From: Peribacillus faecalis
Lineage (GTDB): Bacteria; Bacillota; Bacilli; Bacillales; DSM-1321
NCBI RefSeq assembly: GCF_014712675.1
Contig: NZ_JACXSI010000024.1
Coordinates: 1 to 58,129 of the forward strand
DNA: 58,129 nt
Direction: 5' to 3'
Shown here piece by piece: positions 35,344 through 45,869 of this stretch; positions within the stretch are counted from its first letter, which is position 1, and the number at the start of each line of letters is the position of its first letter. Position numbers and translations under genes: made by a program. Below the pieces are notes generated by a model that made no database searches, was not told where the DNA came from, and was given only the letters and a program-made list of their open reading frames with translations.

Positions 35344-37078
35344 TCAACTTCCCTATGAGAGACTTACTTTCCTGCACTAATTGTTCTTTTTTGTTTGTAG
35401 CTTCCGGTTTAGATTCAGCTTTAACCATAATATATAGTTTCAGTTTTGGTTCAGTTCCTGATGGACGAACAATAACAGATGATCCGTCTTCTAATTCATA
35501 GAACAATACATCTGCATTTGGAAGACCGGTCACAGTCTCTTCACCTGTTTTCACATCCGCTACTTTGCCTGATTGATAGTCCCCTACTTTCGCGATTTCA
35601 ATACCTGCAAATGCAGTCGGCGGAGTGTTGCGTAGGCTTCTCATAATACCCTTCATTGTTTCAAGACCGTTTAAGCCTCCAATCGTGATCGATACGCATT
35701 GTTCTTGGAAGAAGCCGTATTTAGTATATAAAACGTTTAACGCTTCATATAAAGTCATGCCTTTTAATTGATAGTAGCAAGCCATTTCCGCAATCAGCAT
35801 AGAAGCGACAATCGCATCTTTATCACGTGCGTAAGTACCCGCTAAATAGCCGTTGCTTTCCTCAAAACCGAATAGGAAGCTATATTCATTTGTTGTTTCA
35901 AATTCTTTAATTTTTTCACCGATGAATTTGAATCCGGTCAAAACATCCATTAAATGTACACCGTTTTGCTCGGCAATGCTTTTCGCCATGTTTGTTGAAA
36001 CAATACTTTTAATTACAACAGCATTGTCTTTCAATGTACCGTTCGCTTTGCGGCTTTGGATTAAATAATCAAGCAGCAATACGCCGATTTGGTTACCTGT
36101 TAATGGCACATAATCACCGCTGCAGTCTCGTACTGCAATACCAACGCGGTCAGCATCCGGGTCTGTACCAACGATCAAATCAATGTTTTCTTTTTGTGCC
36201 AGTTCTATAGCCAGGCGTAGGGCATCTTTTTCCTCTGGGTTAGGAGATTTTGTAGTCGGGAAATTGCCGTCCGGCTGCATTTGCTCTTCAACAGTCAACA
36301 AATGCTTGATACCTAAACGTTTCATCACTTCCGGAACTAAACGATAGCCCGTTCCATGAATTGGCGTATAAATCATTCTAACTTTGTCAGCTGCTTGTGC
36401 AACATATTGTTTGCCGACAGATTCACCAAGAACTTTCTCGATATATTTTTCATCAAAGTCTTTGCCGACAATTGTTACAAGCTTTTTGTTTAAAGCTTCT
36501 TCGCGTGAACATGTTTTTACGTCATCAAAAATGTCGATCTCGCTCAAACGGTCAGAAATTTGTTTCGCATGTTGAGGCGGTAACTGCGCGCCGTCTTCCC
36601 AATATACTTTATAGCCGTTGTACTCTTTCGGATTGTGGCTCGCTGTAATATTGATGCCGGCAATTGCGCCGAATTCTCTGATGGCAAAAGAAAGCTCTGG
36701 AGTAGGTCTCAGTTCATCGAATAAATAAACAGAAATGCCGTTAGCGCTCAATGTGCATGCAGCTTCCCAAGCAAATTCTTGAGAATTAATACGGCTATCA
36801 TAAGCGATACAAACCCCTTTTCTTGCTGCTTCTTCACCATTTGCCAAAATTAGATCGCTCAAGCCTTGAGTTGCGTAACGAACTGTGTACACGTTCATTT
36901 TATGCAGTCCGGCACCCATTGTTCCACGTAATCCCGCAGTACCGAAATCAAGCATAGAAGAGAATCTGCCTTCGATTTCCGCTTCATTTCCGGCTAAAGT
37001 CAATAGCTCCTGTTTTGTTTCTGCATCCACAACTTCACTATTCATCCATTTTTCAAACATTTCTTTATAAAGCTTCAT
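35321..37078 (-). CDS. Phosphoglucomutase/phosphomannomutase family protein
   Basis: A 585-residue alpha-D-phosphohexomutase. The phosphoserine loop is ITASHNPKEYNGYK near residue 140, the metal loop GTDPDADR near 300, the sugar-specificity loop FGFEESNGY near 400, and the phosphate-binding RPSGTEPKLK near 545. It interconverts glucose-1-P and glucose-6-P, linking the phosphorylase to glycolysis and supplying GlgC. It is the intact copy; a second pgcA-like gene at 52.4-52.8 kb is broken. Confidence 0.92.
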   Translation of the reverse strand: MKLYKEMFEKWMNSEVVDAETKQELLTLAGNEAEIEGRFSSMLDFGTAGLRGTMGAGLHKMNVYTVRYATQGLSDLILANGEEAARKGVCIAYDSRINSQEFAWEAACTLSANGISVYLFDELRPTPELSFAIREFGAIAGINITASHNPKEYNGYKVYWEDGAQLPPQHAKQISDRLSEIDIFDDVKTCSREEALNKKLVTIVGKDFDEKYIEKVLGESVGKQYVAQAADKVRMIYTPIHGTGYRLVPEVMKRLGIKHLLTVEEQMQPDGNFPTTKSPNPEEKDALRLAIELAQKENIDLIVGTDPDADRVGIAVRDCSGDYVPLTGNQIGVLLLDYLIQSRKANGTLKDNAVVIKSIVSTNMAKSIAEQNGVHLMDVLTGFKFIGEKIKEFETTNEYSFLFGFEESNGYLAGTYARDKDAIVASMLIAEMACYYQLKGMTLYEALNVLYTKYGFFQEQCVSITIGGLNGLETMKGIMRSLRNTPPTAFAGIEIAKVGDYQSGKVADVKTGEETVTGLPNADVLFYELEDGSSVIVRPSGTEPKLKLYIMVKAESKPEATNKKEQLVQESKSLIGKLSENDICI

Positions 37079-37116
37079 AGCTATTACTCCTATCCCAGAA
37101 AAATTTTCTCTATTGT

Positions 37117-38973
37117 TTAATTAGTTTTATGTACTAACATACATGCGCCATTTGGTTCAATAATATATTTTTTTCTTACCGACTCATGATGCAGCAGATT
37201 TTCATAGTTGTTTTCAACTTCTAAACGAAACGGTTTATCAGAACGGTTAACACCTATCACGATTTTTTCTTTTTCATTTCTGCGTTGGAAAATGAAAACC
37301 GAATCTTCGCAATGAATGGTTTCATAACTGCCATCTTTGAAAACAGTCCATTTTTTACGTATTTTGCCTAATTTTCTATACCAGCGCAGCAAATACGAAT
37401 CTTCCTCGCCCCACGGGTAGCAGCGGCGATTGAACGGATCTTCATAGCCTTCCATTCCGGCTTCATCTCCGTAATAAATGCACGGTACGCCCGGTAAAGT
37501 CATTTGCAGCAATACAGCCAGCTTCATTAATTGCAGCCCATGTTCTCTTTCTTCCTCCGTCATGCTCGTTCGCGCTTTCACGTCTTTAGAGGCATGATGC
37601 AATTCCTTGCCGCCAAGGGCAGTTAAAATCCTTCTTGTATCATGGGTGCCAAGCATATTCATTAAACAGTGCAGCACTTGAGGCGGATAATTATTGACAA
37701 TTGATGACACAACGTTATGCAAATTTTTGGCGTCTTGATAGCGGATGAACTGGATTATCGCATCCTTGAACGGATAGTTCATAACACTGTCCAATTGCTG
37801 TCCATAAAAGTAATTGCGCCTCTTGCCATATGCAACCTTATTCGAAGCATCTTCCCAAACTTCCCCAATGATGAGCGCCTCGGGATCGACTCCCTTCACA
37901 GCCTCACGGAACTTCTCCAAAAAACGATCAGGTAATTCATCGACAACATCCAAGCGCCAACCAGAAGCACCTTCTAATAGCCATCTGTTGCCGATTCCTT
38001 CCTTGCCGGCTATAAATTCCTCATAGCTCGGATTTTCTTCATTAATGGCCGGCAGCGTATCAATTCCCCACCAGCACTCATATTGATCCGGATAATGAAA
38101 AAACTTATACCAATCATAATATGGGGATGCCTTCGATTGGTAAGCACCAACCGAAGGATATTTCCCTTTTTTATTGAAATAAATGCTATCAGAGCCGGTA
38201 TGGTTGAAAACTCCATCGAGAATGATGCGGATATCATACTTCATCGCTGCCTCGCACAGATTTTGAAAATCTTGCAAATGACCGAACGAAGGATCGATTT
38301 TTTTATAATTGCCCGTATCATATTTATGGTTAGAAAAGGCCTCAAAGATTGGGCTCAAATAAATGCATGTAACACCTAACGAGTGAAGGTATGGAAGCTT
38401 TGAAATAATGCCCTTCAAATTGCCGCCGAAGAAGTCATTGTTGACTACTTCGCCATGCTCATTCGGTGCATATTCCGGTAACCCGCCCCAATCATGACGA
38501 AACTTTTGGTCTTTTCTAACTAAGCCTGGGCCTTCCTTCGCAAAGCGGTCGACGAAAATATGATAGTAAATACCGCCCTTGATCCAATCCGGCGTTTTGA
38601 AGTCTTTATCATAAACCGTCAATTGCCATGACGGAGGCTCAACCTCTGTCACCATATGGCCATCTATGCCTTTCCCCACATATAAAATGTGGTTCAGAGT
38701 CTTCAACTGGAAGTAATACCAAACTAACCCTTGTTGCTTCACTTTTACTTCCTGCTCATAAATATCCCGGCCTCCACTTATGCCCTTCCACTTCATTCTT
38801 ATATATTGATATTTATCATCTTCGTCATTAATCCAGACGATTGATGTCTCCTTCAATCCATAAGAACGAGGAACCTGGATTTCAAATACAATGGTTGAAT
38901 TATTCGGCACTGCTCCTGTCGGTTCTCGGAAGCATCCCTTGCTAAACCGTGAACGAATTGAAATTTCCACCAT
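37117..38973 (-). CDS. GH13 alpha-glucosidase/neopullulanase-type enzyme with N-terminal CBM34-like domain
   Basis: A 618-residue alpha-amylase-family protein. Residues about 1-125 form a beta-rich N-terminal domain like those of neopullulanases and maltogenic amylases. In the barrel, catalytic residues are the nucleophile in GWRLDVVDELPD, the acid/base in IIGEVWED and the transition-state Asp in LGTHDTRR; LDGVFNHTG is conserved region I. No signal peptide, so it acts inside the cell. It takes the place that amyX (pullulanase) has in Bacillus glg operons, and probably removes branches or trims dextrins. It starts 9 bases after glgP ends. Confidence 0.9.
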   Translation of the reverse strand: MVEISIRSRFSKGCFREPTGAVPNNSTIVFEIQVPRSYGLKETSIVWINDEDDKYQYIRMKWKGISGGRDIYEQEVKVKQQGLVWYYFQLKTLNHILYVGKGIDGHMVTEVEPPSWQLTVYDKDFKTPDWIKGGIYYHIFVDRFAKEGPGLVRKDQKFRHDWGGLPEYAPNEHGEVVNNDFFGGNLKGIISKLPYLHSLGVTCIYLSPIFEAFSNHKYDTGNYKKIDPSFGHLQDFQNLCEAAMKYDIRIILDGVFNHTGSDSIYFNKKGKYPSVGAYQSKASPYYDWYKFFHYPDQYECWWGIDTLPAINEENPSYEEFIAGKEGIGNRWLLEGASGWRLDVVDELPDRFLEKFREAVKGVDPEALIIGEVWEDASNKVAYGKRRNYFYGQQLDSVMNYPFKDAIIQFIRYQDAKNLHNVVSSIVNNYPPQVLHCLMNMLGTHDTRRILTALGGKELHHASKDVKARTSMTEEEREHGLQLMKLAVLLQMTLPGVPCIYYGDEAGMEGYEDPFNRRCYPWGEEDSYLLRWYRKLGKIRKKWTVFKDGSYETIHCEDSVFIFQRRNEKEKIVIGVNRSDKPFRLEVENNYENLLHHESVRKKYIIEPNGACMLVHKTN

Positions 38974-38982
38974 TCCATCTCC

Positions 38983-41406
38983 TTATTTAAGCGGCGATAT
39001 CCCCCAAATACGATCAGCGTATTCTTCTATGCTGCGGTCAGCCGCAAAACGTTCTGCACCCGCAATATTAATGAGTGACATTTTGTTCCACTTCAGTTGA
39101 TCTTTATAAACTTCCATAGCATTCTGATGAACCTTTAAATAATCCTCGAAATCAGCCAAGCACATATACGGATCGCCGATTCCATATTCCCCTACAATCA
39201 AGTAGCGATAAATCGTTTCAAAGGATTCACCGTTAAACCCAATCCGCAGTTGGTCAACAACGCGACGAATTTTAGCGTTATTGTGGTAGTAAGACGATGC
39301 GGCATAGCCTTCCTTCCATCTTCGTTCCACCTCATTGGCATGCATACCGAAGATAAAAATATTATCGCGTCCAACCGCCTCTGTGATTTCTACATTGGCG
39401 CCATCCATTGTGCCGAGTGTCAATGCGCCGTTAATCATCATTTTCATGTTGCCGGTACCGCTTGCTTCTTTTCCTGCAAGCGAAATTTGCTCACTCAGTT
39501 CTGTTGCCGGCATCAAATGTTCTGCCATCGTCACACAATAGTTTTCTAAAAAGACTACACGAATTTTTTCGCGCATAATCGGATCTTTCTCGATTTCTGC
39601 ACTTAAATGGCAAATCAGTTTAATGACTTCTTTGGCAATGTAATAACCGGGAGCTGCTTTCGCTGCAAAAAGGAATGTTTGCGGCGCGATTTCCATATTC
39701 GGATTATCTTTTAAATCTAAATATAAAGAAATGATACGTAGCGCATTCAGAAGCTGACGCTTGTATTCATGGAGCCTTTTTGCCTGAACAACGAACATCG
39801 ATTGCGGATCGATTGTTACGCCTTTCTTATCCATCAATTCAGCAAATCGCACTTTATTATTGTACTTAATCTTCTCAAGCTGTTGAAGAACTGCTTTGTT
39901 GCTATGATAACGGCGGAAATCGCCTAGTCGCTTAGCGTCTTTTTTATAGGCGTCGCCGATGCATTCATCCAACAATTCCGTTAATTCCGGGTTGGATTGG
40001 CAAAGCCATCTTCTATGAGCAATACCATTTGTGACATTCGTGAATTTTTCAGGGTTTACTCGATTAAAATCGGCAAATACATCATCTTTTAATATTTCAG
40101 AATGTAGCTTGGACACACCATTCACACAATTGGAGCCGGCCACAGCCAGGTTTGCCATGCGCACCTGATTATGCGATATAATGGACATACGTTCAACCAT
40201 TTCCCAGTTACCTGGATATTTCAGCCACAAACTATGGCAAAAACGTTCGTTCAACTCTTTAATAATTCCATAAATCCGTGGGAGTTGCTGCTGAATTAAG
40301 CCAGCCGACCATTTTTCCAAAGCCTCTGCCAATACGGTATGATTTGTATATGTGACAGTTTCTGTGACCATTTTATACGCTTCATCCCAAGTATAATTAT
40401 GCTCATCCATGAAGATGCGCATTAATTCCGGTATGCAAAGCGTCGGATGCGTATCGTTGATATGGATGGCTACTTTTTCACTGAAATTCGCAAGCGTGCC
40501 GTATTGGTTCAAATGCTCGCGAACAATGTTTTGAACTGAAGCCGATACAAGGAAATATTGCTGTCTTAATCGCAATGTTTTCCCTTCAAAGTGATTGTCA
40601 GATGGATACAGAACTTTATTAATCAGCTCAGCACTTGTATTCTCCATCATTGCGCGTTCATAGTCACCTTGCGCGAAAGAATTCATATCGAAGTTTTTAA
40701 TGTCTCGGGCGCGCCATAAACGCAATACTGAAACACCTTCAGAATCTGCACCTGAGATCATCATGTCAAAAGGAACAGCTTCTACTTCATCATAATCAAG
40801 ATGCTCAATCTTCAAGCCTTTATCAGACCATTTCTCTTCAATTCTGCCCTGAAACTTCACTTGAAAAGTGAGATCGTTCCGTTTATTTAACCATACATCT
40901 CCGCCAGGTAACCAAATGTCGGGTAATTCCATTTGCCAGCCATCAACTATTTTCTGCTTGAATAAACCATATTCATAACAAATTGAATATCCCATTGCTG
41001 GATATTCCATCGTGGCGAGGGAGTCCATGAAACAAGAAGCTAATCGTCCTAATCCGCCATTCCCTAAGCCTGCATCAGGCTCTTCTTCATACAAGTCTTC
41101 GAGCTTAAAGTCCCACTCCGACAGTACATCCTCAAACTCATCCTTCAGTCCTAAATTGTAGACATTGTTCTTTAGAGAACGGCCTACAAGGAATTCCATG
41201 CATAAATAATATACTTTCTTACTATGGTTGCGCTTAATTTGTTTATTAAACTTCGCTCGCTTCTCCAAAAGTATATCAAGGACTGTTCTAGCACACGCTT
41301 TGTACATTTGTGACGTAGTGGCTTCTTCTGCCGAAATCCCATAATGTCGAGATAGCTTATTAGTGATACCATTCCTTATTTCATCTTTTAATTCCGTTAC
41401 TTCCAT
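38983..41406 (-). CDS. glgP: Glycogen phosphorylase
   Basis: An 807-residue GT35 enzyme that releases glucose-1-P from glycogen using phosphate. The PLP site is EASGTGNMKMMINGALT near residue 640 with GTMDGANVEI after it; YEYGLFKQ and FTNVTNGIAHRRWL are further landmarks. The ATG at 41406 has GGGAGGA 6 bases upstream. It is separated from glgA by 95 bases that hold a 12-bp hairpin, so its expression may be uncoupled from the synthetic genes. Confidence 0.96.
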   Translation of the reverse strand: MEVTELKDEIRNGITNKLSRHYGISAEEATTSQMYKACARTVLDILLEKRAKFNKQIKRNHSKKVYYLCMEFLVGRSLKNNVYNLGLKDEFEDVLSEWDFKLEDLYEEEPDAGLGNGGLGRLASCFMDSLATMEYPAMGYSICYEYGLFKQKIVDGWQMELPDIWLPGGDVWLNKRNDLTFQVKFQGRIEEKWSDKGLKIEHLDYDEVEAVPFDMMISGADSEGVSVLRLWRARDIKNFDMNSFAQGDYERAMMENTSAELINKVLYPSDNHFEGKTLRLRQQYFLVSASVQNIVREHLNQYGTLANFSEKVAIHINDTHPTLCIPELMRIFMDEHNYTWDEAYKMVTETVTYTNHTVLAEALEKWSAGLIQQQLPRIYGIIKELNERFCHSLWLKYPGNWEMVERMSIISHNQVRMANLAVAGSNCVNGVSKLHSEILKDDVFADFNRVNPEKFTNVTNGIAHRRWLCQSNPELTELLDECIGDAYKKDAKRLGDFRRYHSNKAVLQQLEKIKYNNKVRFAELMDKKGVTIDPQSMFVVQAKRLHEYKRQLLNALRIISLYLDLKDNPNMEIAPQTFLFAAKAAPGYYIAKEVIKLICHLSAEIEKDPIMREKIRVVFLENYCVTMAEHLMPATELSEQISLAGKEASGTGNMKMMINGALTLGTMDGANVEITEAVGRDNIFIFGMHANEVERRWKEGYAASSYYHNNAKIRRVVDQLRIGFNGESFETIYRYLIVGEYGIGDPYMCLADFEDYLKVHQNAMEVYKDQLKWNKMSLINIAGAERFAADRSIEEYADRIWGISPLK

Positions 41407-41437
41407 GATGATTCCTCCCAGCATTTAAAGTAAAACT

Positions 41438-41485
41438 TTCTGACATCCGCATAGTGACACATTGGTCCATCCACGGATGTCAGAA
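41438..41485 (-). other. Intergenic hairpin between glgA and glgP
   Basis: A perfect 12-bp stem (41438-41449 with 41474-41485) with a 24-base loop. The minus-strand sequence after it (AGTTTTACTTT) is a poor T-run, so it may be a partial terminator or an RNA-processing or stabilising hairpin. Confidence 0.6.
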
Positions 41486-41501
41486 TTAATGCCTAGCTTT
41501 A

Positions 41502-43145
41502 TTAATAAGGGACTTGAACACAAGCAACTTCCGCATATAATTTTTCATATTCACGCGCTGATTTTTCCCAGCTGAAGTCAAGCGACATAATCCACTCTAC
41601 CAGCAGGTTCCATTGCTCGCGGTTGTAATATAAGTGCAATCCGCGGTGAATCGCATTTAATAGCTCATGAGTATTGTAGTTCTCAAACGTGAAGCCGTTA
41701 CCTTCACCGTTTGAGCAGTCATGAATCGTATCATGCAATCCGCCTGTTTGACGCACAATCGGAACTGTACCATAGCGTGAAGCAATCATTTGTGCTAAAC
41801 CGCAAGGCTCGCTCTTCGAAGGCATTAAGAAAAAGTCTGCGCCGGCATATACTTTGCGGGCCAGGTCAGAGTTGAAGCAAAGCATTGCCGCAACCTTACC
41901 TTGGTACTGACTTTGAAGCCAATTGAAGTAGTCTTCATATTGACGTTCACCGATTCCCAATACAACAATTTGGACGCGTTCGTTCAGAAGCTGATCCATA
42001 ATTTTTGTCACTAAATCAAGACCTTTATGTGTAACAAGACGAGTGATTAGCGCAATGACCGGTACATCTTCCTCAACCGGCAAATTCACAAGTCTTTGCA
42101 GTTCCGCTTTGTTGATTTTCTTATTTTCTGTCGCGTCTTTGCTGTAGTTTGCGAAAAGTGCCGCATCTGTTTCAGGATTATAGCTTTCTACATCAATTCC
42201 ATTCAAGATACCGCGCATTTTGAATTCATTCTTTTGAATAATTTGCGCAAGACCCTTCGCATAATAATTATCTCTTAATTCTCTTGCATATGTTGGGCTA
42301 ACTGTATTCACTTGATGAGAGCATTCAATCGCGGCTTTCATTAAGTTGACACATCCATGATATTCAAGCAGTTCTCTTGCGTGTGGAGACAGCCCCATTA
42401 CATCCTCAACAACATCGAAGCCATATTTACCTTGGTATTCGATATTGTGGATTGTGAAGATGGATTTCGCATTTAAATGGTGATAGTGGTAATGCAGATA
42501 TACCGGTATTAAAGCCGTTTGCCAGTCATGGCTGTGAATGATTTCCGGCTCAAAGTCCATGAAGTATATGCTGTCTAATACCGCCTTGCTGAAAAACGCA
42601 AAACGTTCGCCATCATCAAAATAACCGTAAGCATTGCTGCGTTTAAAATAATATTCATTGTCAATGAAATAATATGTTACGCCGTTCTTCTCTGTGCGGA
42701 AAAGGCCGCAATATTGTTTGCGCCAACCAAGCCCTACATCAAAATGGCAAATAAACTCCATTTGCTGTCTCTCTTCCCAGCTAATTGATTCATACATCGG
42801 CAAAACGACACGCACATCAAAGTGTTCGCTGTTTTCTTTCATGATTGCTTTTGGAAGTGATCCAACAACTTCACCTAATCCGCCTGTTGCTACAAATGGC
42901 ATACCCTCAGACGCCGCAATTAAAACTTGAAGTTTCTTCTTTTCTTCGACAGCAGGTGTATCTTGCTCTTTATCTAACACCGCAACAGCAGCACTCACTT
43001 GCTCCTTTGCAACCAATACTTCCTTTTCCGCTGCTTTTTCTTCAATCTTAGAAGCTGTTACTTTGTCTTCTTCTAGTTTTTCCCACTTTTTAACAACTGC
43101 ATTCTTATTTTTATTCATCGTTCTTTTTCTTGCCTTTTTTTTCAT
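41502..43145 (-). CDS. glgA: Glycogen synthase (ADP-glucose), with long N-terminal extension
   Basis: A 547-residue GT5 enzyme. The catalytic core begins near residue 75 (LQVLIAASEGMPF) and includes TGGLGEVVGSLPKAI, HDWQTALIP, FTIHNIEYQGKYG, LITRLVTHKGLDL and the C-terminal PSKSEPCGLAQMIA. The first 75 residues are rich in Lys, Glu and Ala and look like a charged, possibly coiled or disordered tail absent from typical GlgA. The Lys usually preceding the TGGL/SGGL motif is Ala here (FVATGG). The ATG at 43145 is 8 bases after AAGGGTGG. It extends alpha-1,4-glucan with ADP-glucose from GlgC/GlgD. Confidence 0.94.
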   Translation of the reverse strand: MKKKARKRTMNKNKNAVVKKWEKLEEDKVTASKIEEKAAEKEVLVAKEQVSAAVAVLDKEQDTPAVEEKKKLQVLIAASEGMPFVATGGLGEVVGSLPKAIMKENSEHFDVRVVLPMYESISWEERQQMEFICHFDVGLGWRKQYCGLFRTEKNGVTYYFIDNEYYFKRSNAYGYFDDGERFAFFSKAVLDSIYFMDFEPEIIHSHDWQTALIPVYLHYHYHHLNAKSIFTIHNIEYQGKYGFDVVEDVMGLSPHARELLEYHGCVNLMKAAIECSHQVNTVSPTYARELRDNYYAKGLAQIIQKNEFKMRGILNGIDVESYNPETDAALFANYSKDATENKKINKAELQRLVNLPVEEDVPVIALITRLVTHKGLDLVTKIMDQLLNERVQIVVLGIGERQYEDYFNWLQSQYQGKVAAMLCFNSDLARKVYAGADFFLMPSKSEPCGLAQMIASRYGTVPIVRQTGGLHDTIHDCSNGEGNGFTFENYNTHELLNAIHRGLHLYYNREQWNLLVEWIMSLDFSWEKSAREYEKLYAEVACVQVPY

Positions 43146-43191
43146 TTTAAATCCACCCTTCAATCAACCATGGGTTGTCATATGTGTATGT

Positions 43192-43208
43192 ATGATTCAA
43201 AGAATCAT
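43192..43208 (-). other. Small hairpin between glgD and glgA
   Basis: ATGATTC and GAATCAT pair around AAA in the 143-base spacer between glgD and glgA. No T-run follows, so it is not an obvious terminator. Confidence 0.45.
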
Positions 43209-43288
43209 TTGTATAAGTTAGGCAACCGGACAAACAGAATGACTCTGCTATCACGATTGCCCTTATCTTTCATATATTAGTAATGTGG

Positions 43289-44407
43289 TTAAATAATGCT
43301 TCCTTTTTCAATGTAGAAAGGATGCGTACCATGTCCGCATAATGTGCGGTCATCACCGATAAATACATTTTTATCAGTAACAATATGGCTTAGCGTAGCA
43401 TTTATGCCAATAATGCTATCCTGCATGATGACACAGTTATTGACATTCGCATCTTTATCGATTTTAACGCCGCGGAAAATGACGGAGTTTTTCACTGTGC
43501 CGTTAATGATGCAACCGTCTGCAATAATTGAATTTTCCACTACTGCATCTTCTCCATATGTAGTTGCCGGTGAATCATTAACACTTGTGTAAATAGGACG
43601 GTAAGGCTTGCGGAATAATTCTTCGCGCACCTTCAAGTCCAGTAAATCAAGGTTGCTGGCTAAATAGCTTTCTAGAGAGTCGATGTATGCATAGTACTCA
43701 TTAAACTCATAGCCTTTGATTTTAATATGAGAGGCATTATCCGACCAATATTCAAGCAATGTTTTGTAGCCCTTATTACTTGCAATCAGCATATGATTTT
43801 TCAGGAAATCTTTGCGCATAACCATTGTACCTATGTATAGCGCATCTCCTTTTTTCGTATTGTTGGCACGCTTAATCTTGTTGATGCGGCCGTCTTCATC
43901 CAGCAGGAAGACTGATCGTTTTGCGTTCCATGTTGCATCTTTATCATGCTTCTTATAAACAATTGTCACATCAGAATCGTTGTTTTTATGCTCTTTTAAA
44001 ACATCTGCGTAAGAAATGTTATGGATGATGTCGCAATCCGTCAAGATGACATATTCCTCGTCTGCTTTGTCCAAATAATACGAAATGCCCTTTAAAGTAT
44101 TTAAACGGTTATCCATTTGCACAAACTCTTCTGAATCATCCACATACGGTTGCAATACTTGAATACCGCCGCGTTTTCGGGCTAAATCCCATGCCTTACC
44201 AGTGCCTAGGTGATCCATTAGGTTTTGGTAATTATGGCGCGTAACAACACCTACTTTTGTAATACCGGAATTGGTCATATTAGAAAGAACAAAGTCAATC
44301 AGGCGGTATCTTCCTCCAAATGGAACAGATGACATGATGCGATTTTTTGTGATTTCTGGAACATTCTTATCTCTAATATTTGAAAAAACAATACCTAACG
44401 CGTTCAT
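43289..44407 (-). CDS. glgD: Glucose-1-phosphate adenylyltransferase regulatory subunit
   Basis: A 372-residue relative of GlgC with a left-handed beta-helix C terminus ([20 protein letters not shown]). The nucleotide-binding GGxGxRL loop present in GlgC is missing (NALGIVFSN at that place), which fits a non-catalytic GlgD subunit that raises GlgC activity in a heterotetramer. Its start overlaps the stop of glgC by four bases, so the two are translationally coupled. Confidence 0.94.
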   Translation of the reverse strand: MNALGIVFSNIRDKNVPEITKNRIMSSVPFGGRYRLIDFVLSNMTNSGITKVGVVTRHNYQNLMDHLGTGKAWDLARKRGGIQVLQPYVDDSEEFVQMDNRLNTLKGISYYLDKADEEYVILTDCDIIHNISYADVLKEHKNNDSDVTIVYKKHDKDATWNAKRSVFLLDEDGRINKIKRANNTKKGDALYIGTMVMRKDFLKNHMLIASNKGYKTLLEYWSDNASHIKIKGYEFNEYYAYIDSLESYLASNLDLLDLKVREELFRKPYRPIYTSVNDSPATTYGEDAVVENSIIADGCIINGTVKNSVIFRGVKIDKDANVNNCVIMQDSIIGINATLSHIVTDKNVFIGDDRTLCGHGTHPFYIEKGSII

Positions 44408-45720
44408 TCTACAACCTCTCTCTCGATTACATTCACTAAAATGCTTTTATCATATTTAATGATAAACGGACTTTCTTTTTGTAACTTTTGTTCTTCTTGG
44501 CGTTCTTTTTCACGCTTTTCAATTCTTTTCGCATACGTATCATTATCGATGATTTCACCTGAAGCGATGACTTCTCCATCATGAAGTTTCACACCAGTTC
44601 CGAGCACTGCCAATTCGACGCCTTCTGCTCTTTCCTCACCGACAACACAATCCGATCCAACATATACACTAGAATCAACGATGCTATACTGAACTTGAGC
44701 ACCTTCATTGATGTATGTATTTCTCATCACAACACTGTCTTTAATAACTGCTCCTTTTTCAACCGTTACACCGCTGAATAAGACGGAGTTGATGACTGTT
44801 CCTTCAATTTCGCAGCCTTCTGCGATAATGCTGTTTTTGACAGAGCCGTGCTTTCCGATAAAATGCGGGTGGTCCGGATAATGGCGGTAGCTGATTTTCC
44901 ATTTGTTATCTCGTAGATCAAGCTGAGGTCTTTCACCAAGAAGATCCATGTTTCCTTCCCATAATGACTGAAGTGTTCCTACATCCTTCCAATAACCTTC
45001 GAATGGATAAGCGAACATTCTCTCGCCTGCATTCAACATAGCCGGAATGACATTTTTCCCAAAGTCTTTTGAAGAAGTCGGATCCGCTTCATCTTGAGTT
45101 AAATAACGGAATAATGCTTCTTTCTTAAAGATATATACACCCATTGACGCTTGGTTGCTCTTAGGATTTTCCGGTTTTTCCTCGAATTCATAAATGCTTC
45201 CGTCTTCATTCGTATTCATGATACCGAAACGGCTTGCTTCCTCCATCGGCACAGAAAGGACAGCGATTGTACAATCTGCATCTTTTTCGATATGATATTC
45301 GAGCATCTTATTGTAATCCATCTTGTAAATATGGTCGCCTGATAAAATAATTACATAATCAGGTTTGTAACGATCAATGAAATTCATATTTTGATAGATA
45401 GCATTAGCCGTACCTTTATACCAGTCGCCTCCTGCTACCCCCTGATATGGAGGCAAAATATGTACGCCACCATATGTACGGTCTAAATCCCATGGCTCAC
45501 CGTTGTCAATATAATCGTTCAGTTCAAGAGGTTGATATTGCGTAAGTACACCAACTGTATCGATACCGGAGTTAATGCAGTTCGATAGTGTAAAATCTAT
45601 TATTCTATACTTTCCACCAAAATGAACTGCAGGTTTTGCGATTTGTTTCGTTAAGACGTGCAATCGGCTTCCTTGACCCCCAGCAAGCAACATTGCGACA
45701 CATTTTTTCTTCCGATACAT
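44404..45720 (-). CDS. glgC: Glucose-1-phosphate adenylyltransferase (ADP-glucose pyrophosphorylase)
   Basis: A 438-residue enzyme that makes ADP-glucose from glucose-1-P and ATP. The nucleotide loop is [15 protein letters not shown], followed by [25 protein letters not shown] carries the metal Asp, and the beta-helix ([17 protein letters not shown]) ends the core. About 50 residues of charged C-terminal extension ([14 protein letters not shown]) go beyond the usual length of roughly 380. It is probably the catalytic partner of GlgD. Confidence 0.96.
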   Translation of the reverse strand: MYRKKKCVAMLLAGGQGSRLHVLTKQIAKPAVHFGGKYRIIDFTLSNCINSGIDTVGVLTQYQPLELNDYIDNGEPWDLDRTYGGVHILPPYQGVAGGDWYKGTANAIYQNMNFIDRYKPDYVIILSGDHIYKMDYNKMLEYHIEKDADCTIAVLSVPMEEASRFGIMNTNEDGSIYEFEEKPENPKSNQASMGVYIFKKEALFRYLTQDEADPTSSKDFGKNVIPAMLNAGERMFAYPFEGYWKDVGTLQSLWEGNMDLLGERPQLDLRDNKWKISYRHYPDHPHFIGKHGSVKNSIIAEGCEIEGTVINSVLFSGVTVEKGAVIKDSVVMRNTYINEGAQVQYSIVDSSVYVGSDCVVGEERAEGVELAVLGTGVKLHDGEVIASGEIIDNDTYAKRIEKREKERQEEQKLQKESPFIIKYDKSILVNVIEREVVE

Positions 45721-45820
45721 TCTACTTTCCCCCTCTTTAGTTTATCTTTGTTTTGTAGAATTCTGTGTTGATCTAGATTTCTTGAAGAAATCTTATGCAA
45801 TAAACAATCGAGTTTTGAAT

Positions 45821-45869
45821 AGAGAGCGGATGTCGGCACAATGCCGACAAGCCGGTTAAGTTCCTCTCT
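45821..45869 (-). other. Two-level hairpin between glgB and glgC
   Basis: TGTCGGC and GCCGACA (45831-45837 with 45843-45849) pair around a 5-base loop, inside an outer AGAGAG/CTCTCT pairing (45821-45826 with 45864-45869) that reaches the glgB stop. No minus-strand T-run, so attenuation or mRNA processing is more likely than termination. Confidence 0.5.

Noticed and set aside
43289-44407. glgD as a broken glgC because its nucleotide loop is missing
   Set aside because: Loss of the GGxGxRL loop is normal for GlgD, the regulatory subunit of Bacillus-type ADP-glucose pyrophosphorylase.
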